From: JAVBOW01 sp031550615
GTDB lineage: Bacteria; Bacteroidota; Bacteroidia; Bacteroidales; Rikenellaceae
DNA length: 64,000 nucleotides
NCBI GenBank assembly: GCA_031550615.1
Contig: JAVBOL010000023.1
Location: 1 to 64,000 of the forward strand
Direction: 5' to 3'
The notes below the pieces were generated by a model that was not told the DNA's origin, ran no database searches, and was given only the letters and a program-made list of their open reading frames with translations. Positions 9,988 through 18,692 of the stretch are shown here, one piece after another (the stretch's first letter is position 1; each line of letters starts with the position of its first letter). The translations under genes were made by a program, and so were the position numbers.

Positions 9988-11520
9988 TTATTGTCCTAAT
10001 TTATTAAGGGCGGCAGACAGGCGCTCCAGGGTGCCCTCTTTGCCGATCATCTCGCATATATCCGCCATGCCGGGGCCTTTCGACTCGCCGACCACCGCAA
10101 GGCGGAAAGTGTTCATAACCTGCCCCATAGGCAGCGCGTTGCTTTCTATCCATGAGTGGATGGCCGTGTCGATATTGGCGGCAGTGAAGTCGCCCACGCC
10201 CTCCAGTACGCCACGCAGGGCGGCCAGGCGGGCGGGATTCTCGCCTTTCCAGAATTTTTCCACGGCCTTTTGCTCGTATTCAGTTGGGGCGTTGAAGATA
10301 AACGAGCTGAGGTCCCACATGTCGGCGACGAACGTAGCGCGTTCGCGCACCAGGCGCGCCACTTTGGTGGCCAGGAAGATACAGGCGTCCACCCCGTGGG
10401 ATCGCAGGATAGGCAGCAGCAATTCGCCCAACTGCTCGTCGGTTTTGGTCTTGAGGTACGTGGCGTTGAACCAGCGCGCCTTCTCGGGGTCGAACCTCGC
10501 GCCCGATTTGCCCACACGCTCCAGGGTGAATTGCGCGATAAGCTCCTCCATCGAGAATATCTCCTGCTCGGTGCCTGGGTTCCATCCCAGCAGGGCGAGC
10601 ATGTTGACGAACGCCTCGGGGAAGTAGCCGTCCTCGCGGTAGCCGCGCGAAACCTCGCCCGTGGGCGCTTCCCACCGCAAGGGGAAGACCGGGAAACCCA
10701 TCTTGTCGCCGTCGCGCTTGGAGAGTTTGCCGCCGCCGCCCGGTTTGAGCAGCAGGGGCAGGTGGGCGAATTCGGGTTGCGTGGCGCTCCATCCGAAAGC
10801 CTCGTAGAGCATGTAGTGCAACGGCAGCGAGGGCAGCCACTCCTCGCCGCGGATCACGTGCGAGATCTCCATCAGGTGGTCGTCCACGATGTTGGCAAGG
10901 TGATATGTGGGTAGGCTGTCCGCCGATTTGTAGAGGACTTTATCGTCTAAGGTCGAGGTGTTTACCACGACCTGCCCACGTATGGCGTCGTGCATCTCCA
11001 CATCGCGCCCTTCAGGCATCTTGAAGCGGATCACCCAACCCTCGCCGCGCTCGATGCGCGCCTTCACCTCTTCGGGTGAGAGGACAAGTGAGGTGGCGAG
11101 TTCGCCGCGCACGGCGTAGTTGTATGCGAACGCCTCGCCGCGCGCCTCGGCCTGGGTGCGCAGCGCTTCGAGCTGCTCCGGGGTGTCGAAAGCGTAGTAG
11201 GCGTGGCCCGCCTCGATGAGCTGCATGGCGTATTTGAAGTATATCTCGCGGCGTTCGCTCTGGCGGTAGGGGGCGTGTGGGCCTCCCTGTTCGACGCCTT
11301 CGTCGATCTCGATGCCGCACCATGCGAGGGCTTCGTTGATATATTTTTCCGCACCCGGCACAAAGCGCTGGGAGTCGGTGTCCTCGATACGCAGGATCAT
11401 ATCCCCGCCGTGGCGGCGGGCGAAAAGGTAGTTATACAGGGCGGTCCTAACCCCGCCTATATGGAGCGGCCCGGTGGGGCTCGGGGCGAAACGCACCCTT
11501 ACTTTGCGTTGTGAAGTCAT
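9988..11520 (-). CDS. gltX: Glutamyl-tRNA synthetase
   Basis: Class I aminoacyl-tRNA synthetase that charges tRNA-Glu. The 510-residue product starts MTSQRKVRVRFAPSPTGPLHIGG, containing the HIGH-like motif at residues 20-23, and has KLSKRDG (KMSKS equivalent) near residue 265. The C-terminal helical anticodon-binding domain is complete. The frame extends 16 codons upstream, but ATG at 11520 matches the conserved start and follows a TATATTTG promoter. dsbD is downstream on the same transcript. Confidence 0.97.
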   Translation of the reverse strand: MTSQRKVRVRFAPSPTGPLHIGGVRTALYNYLFARRHGGDMILRIEDTDSQRFVPGAEKYINEALAWCGIEIDEGVEQGGPHAPYRQSERREIYFKYAMQLIEAGHAYYAFDTPEQLEALRTQAEARGEAFAYNYAVRGELATSLVLSPEEVKARIERGEGWVIRFKMPEGRDVEMHDAIRGQVVVNTSTLDDKVLYKSADSLPTYHLANIVDDHLMEISHVIRGEEWLPSLPLHYMLYEAFGWSATQPEFAHLPLLLKPGGGGKLSKRDGDKMGFPVFPLRWEAPTGEVSRGYREDGYFPEAFVNMLALLGWNPGTEQEIFSMEELIAQFTLERVGKSGARFDPEKARWFNATYLKTKTDEQLGELLLPILRSHGVDACIFLATKVARLVRERATFVADMWDLSSFIFNAPTEYEQKAVEKFWKGENPARLAALRGVLEGVGDFTAANIDTAIHSWIESNALPMGQVMNTFRLAVVGESKGPGMADICEMIGKEGTLERLSAALNKLGQ

Positions 11521-11543
11521 TATCTGAACAGGCTTATAAGTTA

Positions 11544-11577
11544 CAAATATAAATATTTTTTCCTGCAAATTGACAAA
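11544..11577 (-). promoter_or_regulatory. gltX promoter (minus strand)
   Basis: Read on the minus strand, TATATTTG (11551-11544) is a -7 box and TTTG (11577-11574) a possible -33 box, about 22 bases apart, 24 bases upstream of the gltX ATG. Confidence 0.6.
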
Positions 11578-11584
11578 CGGTTTG

Positions 11585-11592
11585 TATCTTTG
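11585..11592 (+). promoter_or_regulatory. Promoter -7 box of the DUF3078 gene
   Basis: TATCTTTG matches TAnnTTTG and ends 18 bases before the ATG at 11611. It lies back to back with the gltX promoter. Confidence 0.6.
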
Positions 11593-11610
11593 CCCCCAAA
11601 CACTATCAAT

Positions 11611-12474
11611 ATGAAAAGGATACTTTTATTATTGGCCGCGTTGACGGTCGCATACGGCGCCGGGGCGCAGGACACGGTGCGCTATTGGTCGCACAAGGGT
11701 GCGACGGGCCTTAACCTCTCGCAGGTGAGCCTCACCAACTGGTCCGCCGGGGGCGAGCCTTCGGTGGCTTTCGATGTGAGCCTGGCTTACAGCCTCGACT
11801 ACAAAAAAGGTAAAAGCCTGTGGAACAACCGACTTGAACTGGCATACGGCCTGAGCAACACCGGTTCGCTGGGCACGCGCAAGACGAACGATAAGATATA
11901 CCTGGCTTCGACCTACGGTTACCGCATCGCCAAGTCGTGGTACGCCAGCGCCACGGTCAACTTCAATTCGCAATTCGCCAACGGCTATAACTATTCGACC
12001 ACGCCCTCCACGCTCATCTCGCAATTCATGGCTCCCGGTTACCTCACGACCGGCGTCGGTTTCACGTGGACGCCCAAAAAATGGTTTACCGCCACCTTCG
12101 CACCCGCCGCGTGGCGCGGCACGTTCGTGCTGGACGACGCCCTCTCGGATGCCGGCGCCTATGGCGTGAAAAAGGGTGAAAACCTGCTGACCGAATTCGG
12201 CGCCAACGCCGTGGGTGAGCTCAAATACGAATTCCTGCCCAATATGACCGTATATTCGCGCCTGACCCTCTACTCGAACTACCTCGAGAATGGCCAGAAC
12301 GTGGACGTGAACTGGGACACCCAACTGGTGATGAAGATCAACAAGTGGTTCTCGGCTAACGCCGGGGTGACGATGATCTATGACGACGACACCAAATTCC
12401 TCAAGGACGAGCGCATGATGTCGCTGCTGCAACTCAAGCAGCTGTTGGGGGTGGGGCTGTTGTTCAACTTCTAA
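11611..12474 (+). CDS. DUF3078 family outer-membrane-type protein
   Basis: A 287-residue exported protein. A signal peptide (MKRILLLLAALTVAYGAGAQ) is followed by WSHKGATGLNLSQVSLTNW, the hallmark N-terminus of the Bacteroidetes DUF3078 family, then alternating amphipathic strands ending in LLGVGLLFNF, which suggests an outer-membrane beta-barrel. No enzyme motif is seen and the role of the family is unknown. The ATG at 11611 gives the complete signal peptide and suits the promoter. A strong terminator follows, so it is probably transcribed alone. Confidence 0.88.
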   Translation: MKRILLLLAALTVAYGAGAQDTVRYWSHKGATGLNLSQVSLTNWSAGGEPSVAFDVSLAYSLDYKKGKSLWNNRLELAYGLSNTGSLGTRKTNDKIYLASTYGYRIAKSWYASATVNFNSQFANGYNYSTTPSTLISQFMAPGYLTTGVGFTWTPKKWFTATFAPAAWRGTFVLDDALSDAGAYGVKKGENLLTEFGANAVGELKYEFLPNMTVYSRLTLYSNYLENGQNVDVNWDTQLVMKINKWFSANAGVTMIYDDDTKFLKDERMMSLLQLKQLLGVGLLFNF

Positions 12475-12481
12475 AACGAAC

Positions 12482-12517
12482 CGGGGCTGACCACTGCGGT
12501 CAGCCCCGATCCGTTTT
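12482..12517 (+). terminator. Rho-independent terminator after the DUF3078 gene
   Basis: An 11-bp perfect stem (CGGGGCTGACC with its complement at 12498-12508) and a 5-base loop are followed by a T5 run at 12513-12517. Confidence 0.88.
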
Positions 12518-12912
12518 TAGCAGACATCGCCCCGCGAGAGTATCTCGGAGCACTTTTCGATGTCAGTGGGGCGGATCACCACGCTGGCCTCGGCCCCACG
12601 CGAGAAGGCGTACATATATTCTATGAATACCTGTCCCTCGGCCAGGTGCTCCAGGATGCGCGATAGCGCCCCGGGCACGTTGGGCACGTCCACGCACAGC
12701 ACGTCGGTCAGCTTGACCGCGAAATGCGCCTCGCGCAGCACTTTGACCGCCAGGTCCACGTCCGAAACGATCACGCGCATAATGCCGAAATCGAGGTTCT
12801 CGGCGATGCTGAATGCGGTCATGTTGACACCTGCCTCGCCCAGCACGCGCACCACTTCGTTGATGCGGCCTGTCTTGTTCTCAAGGAAAACGGATAACTG
12901 TTTTACGATCAT
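12517..12912 (-). CDS. Tandem ACT-domain protein
   Basis: A 131-residue protein made of two ACT domains (residues about 1-65 and 68-131), each with the typical start (VKQLSVFLENKTGRINEVVRVL and VLCVDVPNVPGALSRILEHL). ACT domains bind amino acids and act as regulatory modules. It sits three bases after paaK in the same direction, a pairing common in Bacteroidetes, so it may sense an aromatic amino acid and control arylacetate-CoA ligase activity or expression; that role is inferred from context only. Confidence 0.88.
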   Translation of the reverse strand: MIVKQLSVFLENKTGRINEVVRVLGEAGVNMTAFSIAENLDFGIMRVIVSDVDLAVKVLREAHFAVKLTDVLCVDVPNVPGALSRILEHLAEGQVFIEYMYAFSRGAEASVVIRPTDIEKCSEILSRGDVC

Positions 12913-12915
12913 GGC

Positions 12916-14217
12916 CTATTCGATTTTTCGGTTGTCTATCACTCGCTTCGCCTTGCCTTCGCTGCGTTCCAGGGTGCGCGGCTCGACCAGTTTTACGGTC
13001 ACGCCCAGGCCCAGCACGCTGTGCAGCCGGTGCGAAATCTTCTTTTTGAGTTCGATCATGCGGTTGATCTCGTCCGAGTAGAACTCCTCGCGCACCTCGA
13101 TCATCACGGTCAGCGTGTCGAGGTTGTGCTCACGGTCGACCACAAGCATGTAGTGGGGCTCGAATTCCTCCATTTCGAGTATCACGCTCTCGACCTGCGA
13201 TGGGAAGATGTTGACCCCGCGGATGATAAGCATGTCGTCCGAGCGACCTACGATGCGGCTCATGCGCGCGTGGGTGCGCCCGCATCCGCACACCGAGTCA
13301 TCGAGCGAACAGAGGTCCTTGGTGCGGTAGCGCAGCAGCGGTAGGCCCTCCTTGGTAAGGGTGGTGAACACCAGTTCGCCCTGCGTGCCGGGGGCTTCCT
13401 GCGTGAGCGTGTCGGGATTGACTATCTCGGGGTAGAAATGGTCTTCGATGATGTGCGAACCGCATTGGCACTGGCACTCGTGTGACACGCCGGGGCCCAT
13501 GATCTCGCTCAGACCATATATATTATAGGCTTTTACGCCCAGCGACTGCTCGATCTGGGTGCGCATGTTTTCCGTCCAGGGCTCGGCGCCGAATATGCCG
13601 ATGCGCAGGGCGAATTCGCTGCGCGGGATGCCGCTTGCGGCGATAGCCTCGGCCAGGTGCAGCGCGTAGGACGGGGTGCATGCGATGGCCGTGGGCCCGA
13701 AGTCGTGCATCAGCTGTATCTGCTTGGCCGTGTTGCCGCTCGACACGGGGATGACCGTCGCCCCGAGGTTTTCGACCCCGTAGTGCAGCCCCAGGCCGCC
13801 AGTGAACAGCCCGTAGCCATAGGCGACGTGGAAAATGTCATTGCGCGTGGCCCCGTAGGCCGACAGGCAGCGCGAGATCATCTCGCTCCAGGTGGCCAAA
13901 TCGCGGCGCGTGTAGCCCACCACCGTGGGGCGCCCGGTCGTGCCCGACGATGCGTGCAGCCGCACGATCTCTGACATCGGTACGGCGAACAGCCCGTAGG
14001 GGTAGTTGTCCCTCAGGTCCTGCTTGGTGGTGAAGGGCAGCTTTACGATATCCTCTATTGTGGTTATGTCGGCGGGAGTGAGGCCCATACGTTGCATCTT
14101 TTCGCGGTAGAAAGGGGTGTTGTGGTAGACCCTCTCGACCGTCTCGCGCAGACGCTGACCCTGCAATTCGCGCAATTGTTCGCGCGGCATGCACTCCATT
14201 GTTTTGTTCCAGATCAT
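12916..14217 (-). CDS. paaK: Phenylacetate-CoA ligase family enzyme
   Basis: Adenylate-forming ligase that interconverts arylacetates and their CoA esters. The 433-residue product has the AMP-binding loop SSGTTGRPT at 90-98, the IYGLSEIMGPG motif, the zinc-like cysteine cluster HECQCQCG near 250 and the C-terminal LIIRGVNIFPSQVE hinge. Start at 14217 (MIWNKTMECMPREQ) is the conserved one; the frame runs 16 codons further only because it enters a repeat element. With the iorAB operon nearby, the enzyme probably acts on arylacetyl-CoA formed from aromatic amino acids and may run in the ATP-forming direction. Confidence 0.93.
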   Translation of the reverse strand: MIWNKTMECMPREQLRELQGQRLRETVERVYHNTPFYREKMQRMGLTPADITTIEDIVKLPFTTKQDLRDNYPYGLFAVPMSEIVRLHASSGTTGRPTVVGYTRRDLATWSEMISRCLSAYGATRNDIFHVAYGYGLFTGGLGLHYGVENLGATVIPVSSGNTAKQIQLMHDFGPTAIACTPSYALHLAEAIAASGIPRSEFALRIGIFGAEPWTENMRTQIEQSLGVKAYNIYGLSEIMGPGVSHECQCQCGSHIIEDHFYPEIVNPDTLTQEAPGTQGELVFTTLTKEGLPLLRYRTKDLCSLDDSVCGCGRTHARMSRIVGRSDDMLIIRGVNIFPSQVESVILEMEEFEPHYMLVVDREHNLDTLTVMIEVREEFYSDEINRMIELKKKISHRLHSVLGLGVTVKLVEPRTLERSEGKAKRVIDNRKIE

Positions 14218-14244
14218 TTTTTTTAGGTTGTTTCTCTTGGGGTG

Positions 14245-14369
14245 GTTGCGCATACTGTACGCCATCTTTCGAGTATCATCTTCCGCTCAAATCCTCACAG
14301 CCGATAAGGCTGCTCCGGTTTGATGCTCGGATGATACTCGAAACCTGACGCACATTATGCACAGCGAAG
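14245..14369. repeat. Copy 2 of the ~125-bp terminal-inverted-repeat element
   Basis: Left end GTTGCGCATACTGTACGCC (14245-14263) and right end TGACGCACATTATGCACAGC (14346-14365) are imperfect inverted repeats. The inner arms TTTCGAGTATCATC and GATGATACTCGAAA pair perfectly, although they share no sequence with the arms of copy 1. The conserved core TCCTCACAGCCGATAAGGC contains the hairpin CAGCC-GATAA-GGCTG. The element lies in the presumed leader of paaK. Confidence 0.78.
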
Positions 14370-14431
14370 TTGTGAAATGTGGCTTTCGCCACTGTCATTT
14401 GCAAAAATAGCCTTTTATTTTCAACATGCAA

Positions 14432-14470
14432 CCAAATAAAACGGGCGGCTCCCGTAAGAACCGCCCGTTT
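14432..14470 (-). terminator. Terminator of the LruC lipoprotein gene
   Basis: Stem AAACGGGCGG (14439-14448) pairs with CCGCCCGTTT (14461-14470); on the minus strand the stem is followed by a T-rich stretch (14440-14432). Confidence 0.82.
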
Positions 14471-14486
14471 AGTGTCGTAACTACAA

Positions 14487-16568
14487 TTAGTTGCCAGGGT
14501 TGTGCTCAATGTACCAATCCTTGAACAGGACGCCGCCCGAGGTTGCCCATGCGTTGAAGTGGGTGTATTTCTCGTCGATGGGCGTATTCTCGTTGGGGAG
14601 CGAGAAGTTGGTGATCGGAATGGAGATCGCGAAAGGATAGTCGCCCTCGCCACGGTAGTAATCGCCCGTTGCAACGTTGGAGCGATCGCGGCCATAGTTG
14701 AAGAACTCGTGCGTGCCCTTGTTCGTGGGCGCGTGGCCTTGCAGGTGAAGCTCCCTGTTGCGTGTGTCGCCTTCGGGGTGTACGATGATGATAAAGGGGT
14801 TGTAGGGCGGGAAACCGAATTCGGCGTTGGATACCGGACGGTTGTATGAGCTGGTCTCGAATCGGTATTCGCGGGGAGCCGGGCTGCGACCGTCCACACG
14901 GATGTCCTCGAACACCCTTACCACGGCCTTATCCTGTCCAGGTTCGAATTGGTTGGGATCGAAGCTACCCCAGATATCGCGGTGCGGGGCCTCTTCGCGT
15001 CCGAAGAATGTGCCGCCGGCATGTTTGGGCAGCGCCCCGGGGACGGTGGCGGTGAATGAGTCGAACGCAGAGGGCGATACGCCGTACTGGAATGCGAAAC
15101 CGTTTTGCAGGGCTGCGCCGCAGTGCACGGGGCGGAATACGTCCACGGTCTTATAGATATTGTTGAATTCGTTGCGCCATACGGTGCAGGTATATTCCAC
15201 GACCACGTCGTTCATGTCGAAGTCACCGCGGTAGGGCCACAGGTCCTCATAGATCAGCGTGCCGCTGTAAACCGTTTTGTTCTCAGGGGTCTCGGGGGTT
15301 ACATCGGGAGTTTTGGCGTCGTCGATACCGAGCGAACCCATGGTCAGCGATTTGCCTGGGGCGCTCTCAAGATAGAACAAGATGTCGCAGAAGTCCCTGT
15401 TGGGCGTGCCAGCGGGCGAAGTCTCCGCGCCGCACACTATTATGTCGTTGTCATCGTCGCGGTAGCATGCGAACTGCTGATCACCGCCGTGCAGACCGAA
15501 ATTCGAGTAGTATGTGCCGTAGCCCGGGGTCCTGTTGAACGCGATGTCGCCGGCTTTGTTGCCTGTGCCGTCGGCGGTAGTGTAGAAATTGTTGACCATA
15601 AGGATGAAGGCGATCGCTGTATTCTTGGGGAAGCTGTCTTCGAAGCGCTGGAGGGTTTCATTCCAGTACTTGAGGGGCACGCGGTCGCCGGCTTTCATCG
15701 AACCGTCAGAGTAGAGCATCGAGGCGTTGGGCAGGGCGATCACCTTCTTTTTGATCTGGTCGACGCTCGTGGGCGGGTTCGCCGCATCGTAGGTGTAGTA
15801 ACCCAGCACATTGCGGTAGATGCTCGATTCGCTCAGGAACACCAACTCGATCTTCGAGGCGGCGTGGGGAACGACCTGGGCTATGCGCCTGTCGGCTTCG
15901 AACATGGCAGGGTGTGCGCTGCGAAGGTTTTGTCCATATTTGAATATGGCCTGGGCCTCCTTGAGCAGGTCCTTGGGCACGCCGTTGTTCTTTACCACAT
16001 TGGTGGGATAACCCATTTTGTCCCATCCGTAAAGGGCGACCATGTCGTCGGGATATTTATACCCGGCGGCAGTCGTGGCTTTGGTTTCGATGGGGGCCGT
16101 AGCCATGTCGAATGTTATGTTCTGGGTGGAAGCGTCCAATTCGACCACGTGGGGAGTCCCCGGGGTCGTGCTCACCAGCCAGATAGTGCCCACCGAGCCG
16201 GAGAGCAGGATGTCGTCGGAGAAGTAGCCGTTCTGGTCCGGCATGGCGCGCAGTACTGGCTCAAGGGCCGTGTTGAGCGAACCGTCTTCCAACAGGGGGT
16301 AGTCGGCGTATACGCTGAAGATGGTGTTCCTTTCATAACCCATCGAGTAGGTCGTGTCTTTGATGATCCCGTTCCTCTCGACCGTACCGGCGTATGTGTA
16401 GCGGTAGTTTACCGTCAGGTGGCGTGTGCCCGAAGTGGCGAATGCGAAAGAGCCGTTTCCCTCGCCGTTCCTGTTGCCGTAGTCGGGCTCCTTGATGCAG
16501 CCCGTCATGGCCACTGCGGCCAGGATGAGCAATGCCGGTGTGCGTTTGATTGAGTTGAAGTTCTTCAT
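14487..16568 (-). CDS. LruC-domain surface lipoprotein
   Basis: A 693-residue lipoprotein: the signal peptide ends in the lipobox MTGC (Cys near 24). The N-terminal 400 residues include a DUF4114-like region with NTAIAFILMVNNF and RTPGYGTYYSNFG; the C-terminal part starts TLIYEDLWPYRGDFDMNDVVVEY, the clear signature of the LruC/DUF4842 domain. LruC-domain proteins are exported and often surface-displayed in Bacteroidetes and spirochaetes; binding partners are unknown. It lies between paaK and the aminotransferase but has its own promoter and terminator, so it is a separate transcription unit. Confidence 0.88.
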   Translation of the reverse strand: MKNFNSIKRTPALLILAAVAMTGCIKEPDYGNRNGEGNGSFAFATSGTRHLTVNYRYTYAGTVERNGIIKDTTYSMGYERNTIFSVYADYPLLEDGSLNTALEPVLRAMPDQNGYFSDDILLSGSVGTIWLVSTTPGTPHVVELDASTQNITFDMATAPIETKATTAAGYKYPDDMVALYGWDKMGYPTNVVKNNGVPKDLLKEAQAIFKYGQNLRSAHPAMFEADRRIAQVVPHAASKIELVFLSESSIYRNVLGYYTYDAANPPTSVDQIKKKVIALPNASMLYSDGSMKAGDRVPLKYWNETLQRFEDSFPKNTAIAFILMVNNFYTTADGTGNKAGDIAFNRTPGYGTYYSNFGLHGGDQQFACYRDDDNDIIVCGAETSPAGTPNRDFCDILFYLESAPGKSLTMGSLGIDDAKTPDVTPETPENKTVYSGTLIYEDLWPYRGDFDMNDVVVEYTCTVWRNEFNNIYKTVDVFRPVHCGAALQNGFAFQYGVSPSAFDSFTATVPGALPKHAGGTFFGREEAPHRDIWGSFDPNQFEPGQDKAVVRVFEDIRVDGRSPAPREYRFETSSYNRPVSNAEFGFPPYNPFIIIVHPEGDTRNRELHLQGHAPTNKGTHEFFNYGRDRSNVATGDYYRGEGDYPFAISIPITNFSLPNENTPIDEKYTHFNAWATSGGVLFKDWYIEHNPGN

Positions 16569-16620
16569 ATGGTTTTTTTATGCGTCCCGAGGGACTTTAA
16601 ATATTTTGCTTTTTATACGG

Positions 16621-16650
16621 CAAATTTATATATATGTATTGAAAAGTCAA
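16621..16650 (-). promoter_or_regulatory. Promoter of the LruC lipoprotein gene
   Basis: On the minus strand, TTGAC (16650-16646) and TATAAATTTG (16630-16621) form a -33/-7 pair in a very AT-rich leader about 50 bases upstream of the ATG. Confidence 0.6.
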
Positions 16651-16723
16651 TAATAATTCAGCTAAATATTCAATTAATATAAATAATTTAACAGAAAAGT
16701 ACATTTGCGGGGTCTGAAATCAC

Positions 16724-16757
16724 TCAAAAAAGGGGGCGATCCGACCGGATCGCCCCC
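16724..16757 (-). terminator. Terminator of the ior/aminotransferase operon
   Basis: An 11-bp perfect stem (GGGGGCGATCC at 16732-16742, complement at 16747-16757) is followed on the minus strand by a T-rich run (16731-16724). Confidence 0.87.
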
Positions 16758-16782
16758 GCATTATACGGATAGTTTTTATGTG

Positions 16783-18102
16783 TCACCGGTGGTCGCGGTC
16801 GAATGCCCCGAGCCGCTCCGAGAGCAGCGTGAAGATCTCTTCGCTGCCGATCCGCGAACAGCACGCGCGGACCCCTTCCTGCTCGCTGCCGGTGGTGGAG
16901 AGGGTGATCGAACTGATGCCGTAGTGGATCAGCTCGCGCATCAATTCCGCGCCGGGCATGTCCCGGTAGCCGACCGTGAAGAAGAAACCGTCGGATATAT
17001 CCTGCTCCACGTCGCGCCCGTAGACGATATGGAAGCCGTTGGCGTGGAAAAGTTCCTTCATGCGCGCCGTGCGGCGGGCGTACTCGGCGGTGAGCGCCAC
17101 GAAATCGAGCCTCCCCTCGACCGAGGCGCGCATCATCGCCGCGAGGCCGTACTGCACGCTGTGCGCCACGCCGGACGTTATCATATATAGTATGGCGCCC
17201 ACGAAGGTCTGCCCCAGCACCCCCGCGCCGCCGTATCGCGCCGCCAGGGCGGGGTAGCGGCGGTGAAAAAGCGCGTCGGACACCGCCGTAACTCCCACGC
17301 GCTGGCCGGCGTAGGAGAATATCTTAGAGCCGGAAAGCATCAATATGTAGTTGTCCGTGTAGTGCGCCACGCTTGCCTGGTAGGGCGGCTGCCCGGGCTT
17401 GCCGAGCTGTTTGCGGAAATCCATGCCGAAATAGGCCAGGTCTTCGAGCACAATGGCCCCGTGGCGGGTGGCGGCGCGTCCGATGATCTCCAATTCGCCC
17501 TCTTCGAGGCATATCCAGGCCGGGTTGTTGGGATTAGAGTAGATTATCGCCGCGATGCGTCCCGAGGACATATGGCTTTCGAGCTTCTCTTCCAGAGCCC
17601 CACCGCGGTAGGCGAACACGTCGAACTGCTCGTAGCGTGCGCCGATGATGGAGAGCTGCGACTTCTGGATCGGGAAACCGGGGTCGATGAACAGTATCGT
17701 GTCCTTGCCCTGCTCAAGTTGCGAACAGAGTATGAACGAGGCGAAAGACCCTGCAACTGAGCCGCATACCGGGATGCACCCCTCGGGGCTGACCCCGACG
17801 TTTATGAAAGCCCTGATGAAGTCCGAGGCAGCCTGTTTGAGCTCGGGAATGCCCTCGGCTGCGGGGTATATCGCTGCCACACCGCGGTCGAGAGCCTCTT
17901 TCTCCGCCTCTATGCCCGTTTGGCAGGGGTCGAGCCCTGGCACGCCCTGGTCCATGCGGATGAACGGCACGCCGGTCAGCGCTTCGAGCCTCTGCGCGAC
18001 CAGCACGACCTGGCCTATGGTTGCCTTGGAAAGGTCGGTTATATTCAGCTCCGACACCACCCGCTCGACGAGTGCGCGGTCAAAAATTCTTTTGTCTGAC
18101 AT
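16783..18102 (-). CDS. PLP-dependent class I/II aminotransferase
   Basis: A 439-residue fold-type-I aminotransferase. SNPNNPAW at 189-196 is the NPxG-like substrate loop, D221 in LEDLAYFGMD binds the PLP ring and K260 in LSGSKIFSYAGQRVG forms the Schiff base. It is the last gene of the nitrilase-iorA-iorB run, 17 bases after iorB. That context suggests it makes aromatic 2-oxo acids (phenylpyruvate, indolepyruvate or 4-hydroxyphenylpyruvate) for the oxidoreductase. Substrate preference is inferred from the neighbours, not visible in the sequence. Confidence 0.9.
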   Translation of the reverse strand: MSDKRIFDRALVERVVSELNITDLSKATIGQVVLVAQRLEALTGVPFIRMDQGVPGLDPCQTGIEAEKEALDRGVAAIYPAAEGIPELKQAASDFIRAFINVGVSPEGCIPVCGSVAGSFASFILCSQLEQGKDTILFIDPGFPIQKSQLSIIGARYEQFDVFAYRGGALEEKLESHMSSGRIAAIIYSNPNNPAWICLEEGELEIIGRAATRHGAIVLEDLAYFGMDFRKQLGKPGQPPYQASVAHYTDNYILMLSGSKIFSYAGQRVGVTAVSDALFHRRYPALAARYGGAGVLGQTFVGAILYMITSGVAHSVQYGLAAMMRASVEGRLDFVALTAEYARRTARMKELFHANGFHIVYGRDVEQDISDGFFFTVGYRDMPGAELMRELIHYGISSITLSTTGSEQEGVRACCSRIGSEEIFTLLSERLGAFDRDHR

Positions 18103-18119
18103 TTGTATCTTTTATTACT

Positions 18120-18692
18120 TTAATGGCGCTTGTGTGATGATTTGGCGGCGATTTTAGCTCCTTTTTCCAGTGCTTCGAGGTTCGCGGCCACTATCGCGTC
18201 GCCTTTAGACGCAAATATCTTGCGCACAGCGTATTCCAGTCCCCCGAGGTCGAGCAGCGCACTGGTGGCACCCAAAAGCGCCATGTTGGCGCTGCGGCGC
18301 GAGAGCTCCTCTGCGTTCAGCAGCACCCTGCGCGGCAGGGCTTCCAACTCGGCGGCCAGCGCTCCCGCGTCGGGATAGTTCGGAATGTTGACCACGCTTG
18401 CCGTGTTGGCGACGATCCAACCGCCCGGCGTGAGCCATGGCAGGTAGCGCAACGCCTCCATCGGTTCCATGGCGATTATCAGATCGGCGCACCCCCGCGG
18501 GATCAGGTCGGAGGCTATCGGATCGGACGAGAGGCGCAGGTGCGACTGCACGTCGCCGCCCCTCTGGCTCATGCCGTGCACCTCGGCCTGTTTAACGTGC
18601 AGTCCTTGTGCGAGGGCAGCGTGGCCTATGACCGCGGCGATAGTGAGGATGCCCTGGCCGCCCACCCCGGCGAGTATTATATCTTTTTTCAT
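18120..18692 (-). CDS. iorB: Indolepyruvate:ferredoxin oxidoreductase, beta subunit
   Basis: A 190-residue protein of the gamma-type 2-oxoacid oxidoreductase domain, starting MKKDIILAGVGGQGIL, with GVGGQG at residues 9-14 and AEVHGMSQRGGDVQSHLR further on, both diagnostic for IorB. With IorA it oxidatively decarboxylates aryl-pyruvates to arylacetyl-CoA and reduces ferredoxin. ATG at 18692 overlaps the iorA stop in an ATGA, so translation is coupled; the longer upstream frame lies inside iorA and is rejected. Confidence 0.93.
   Translation of the reverse strand: MKKDIILAGVGGQGILTIAAVIGHAALAQGLHVKQAEVHGMSQRGGDVQSHLRLSSDPIASDLIPRGCADLIIAMEPMEALRYLPWLTPGGWIVANTASVVNIPNYPDAGALAAELEALPRRVLLNAEELSRRSANMALLGATSALLDLGGLEYAVRKIFASKGDAIVAANLEALEKGAKIAAKSSHKRH

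Noticed and set aside
14217..14265. Upstream start for paaK at 14265
   Set aside because: It would add 16 residues encoded within the repeat element; the conserved start MIWNKTMECM lies at 14217.
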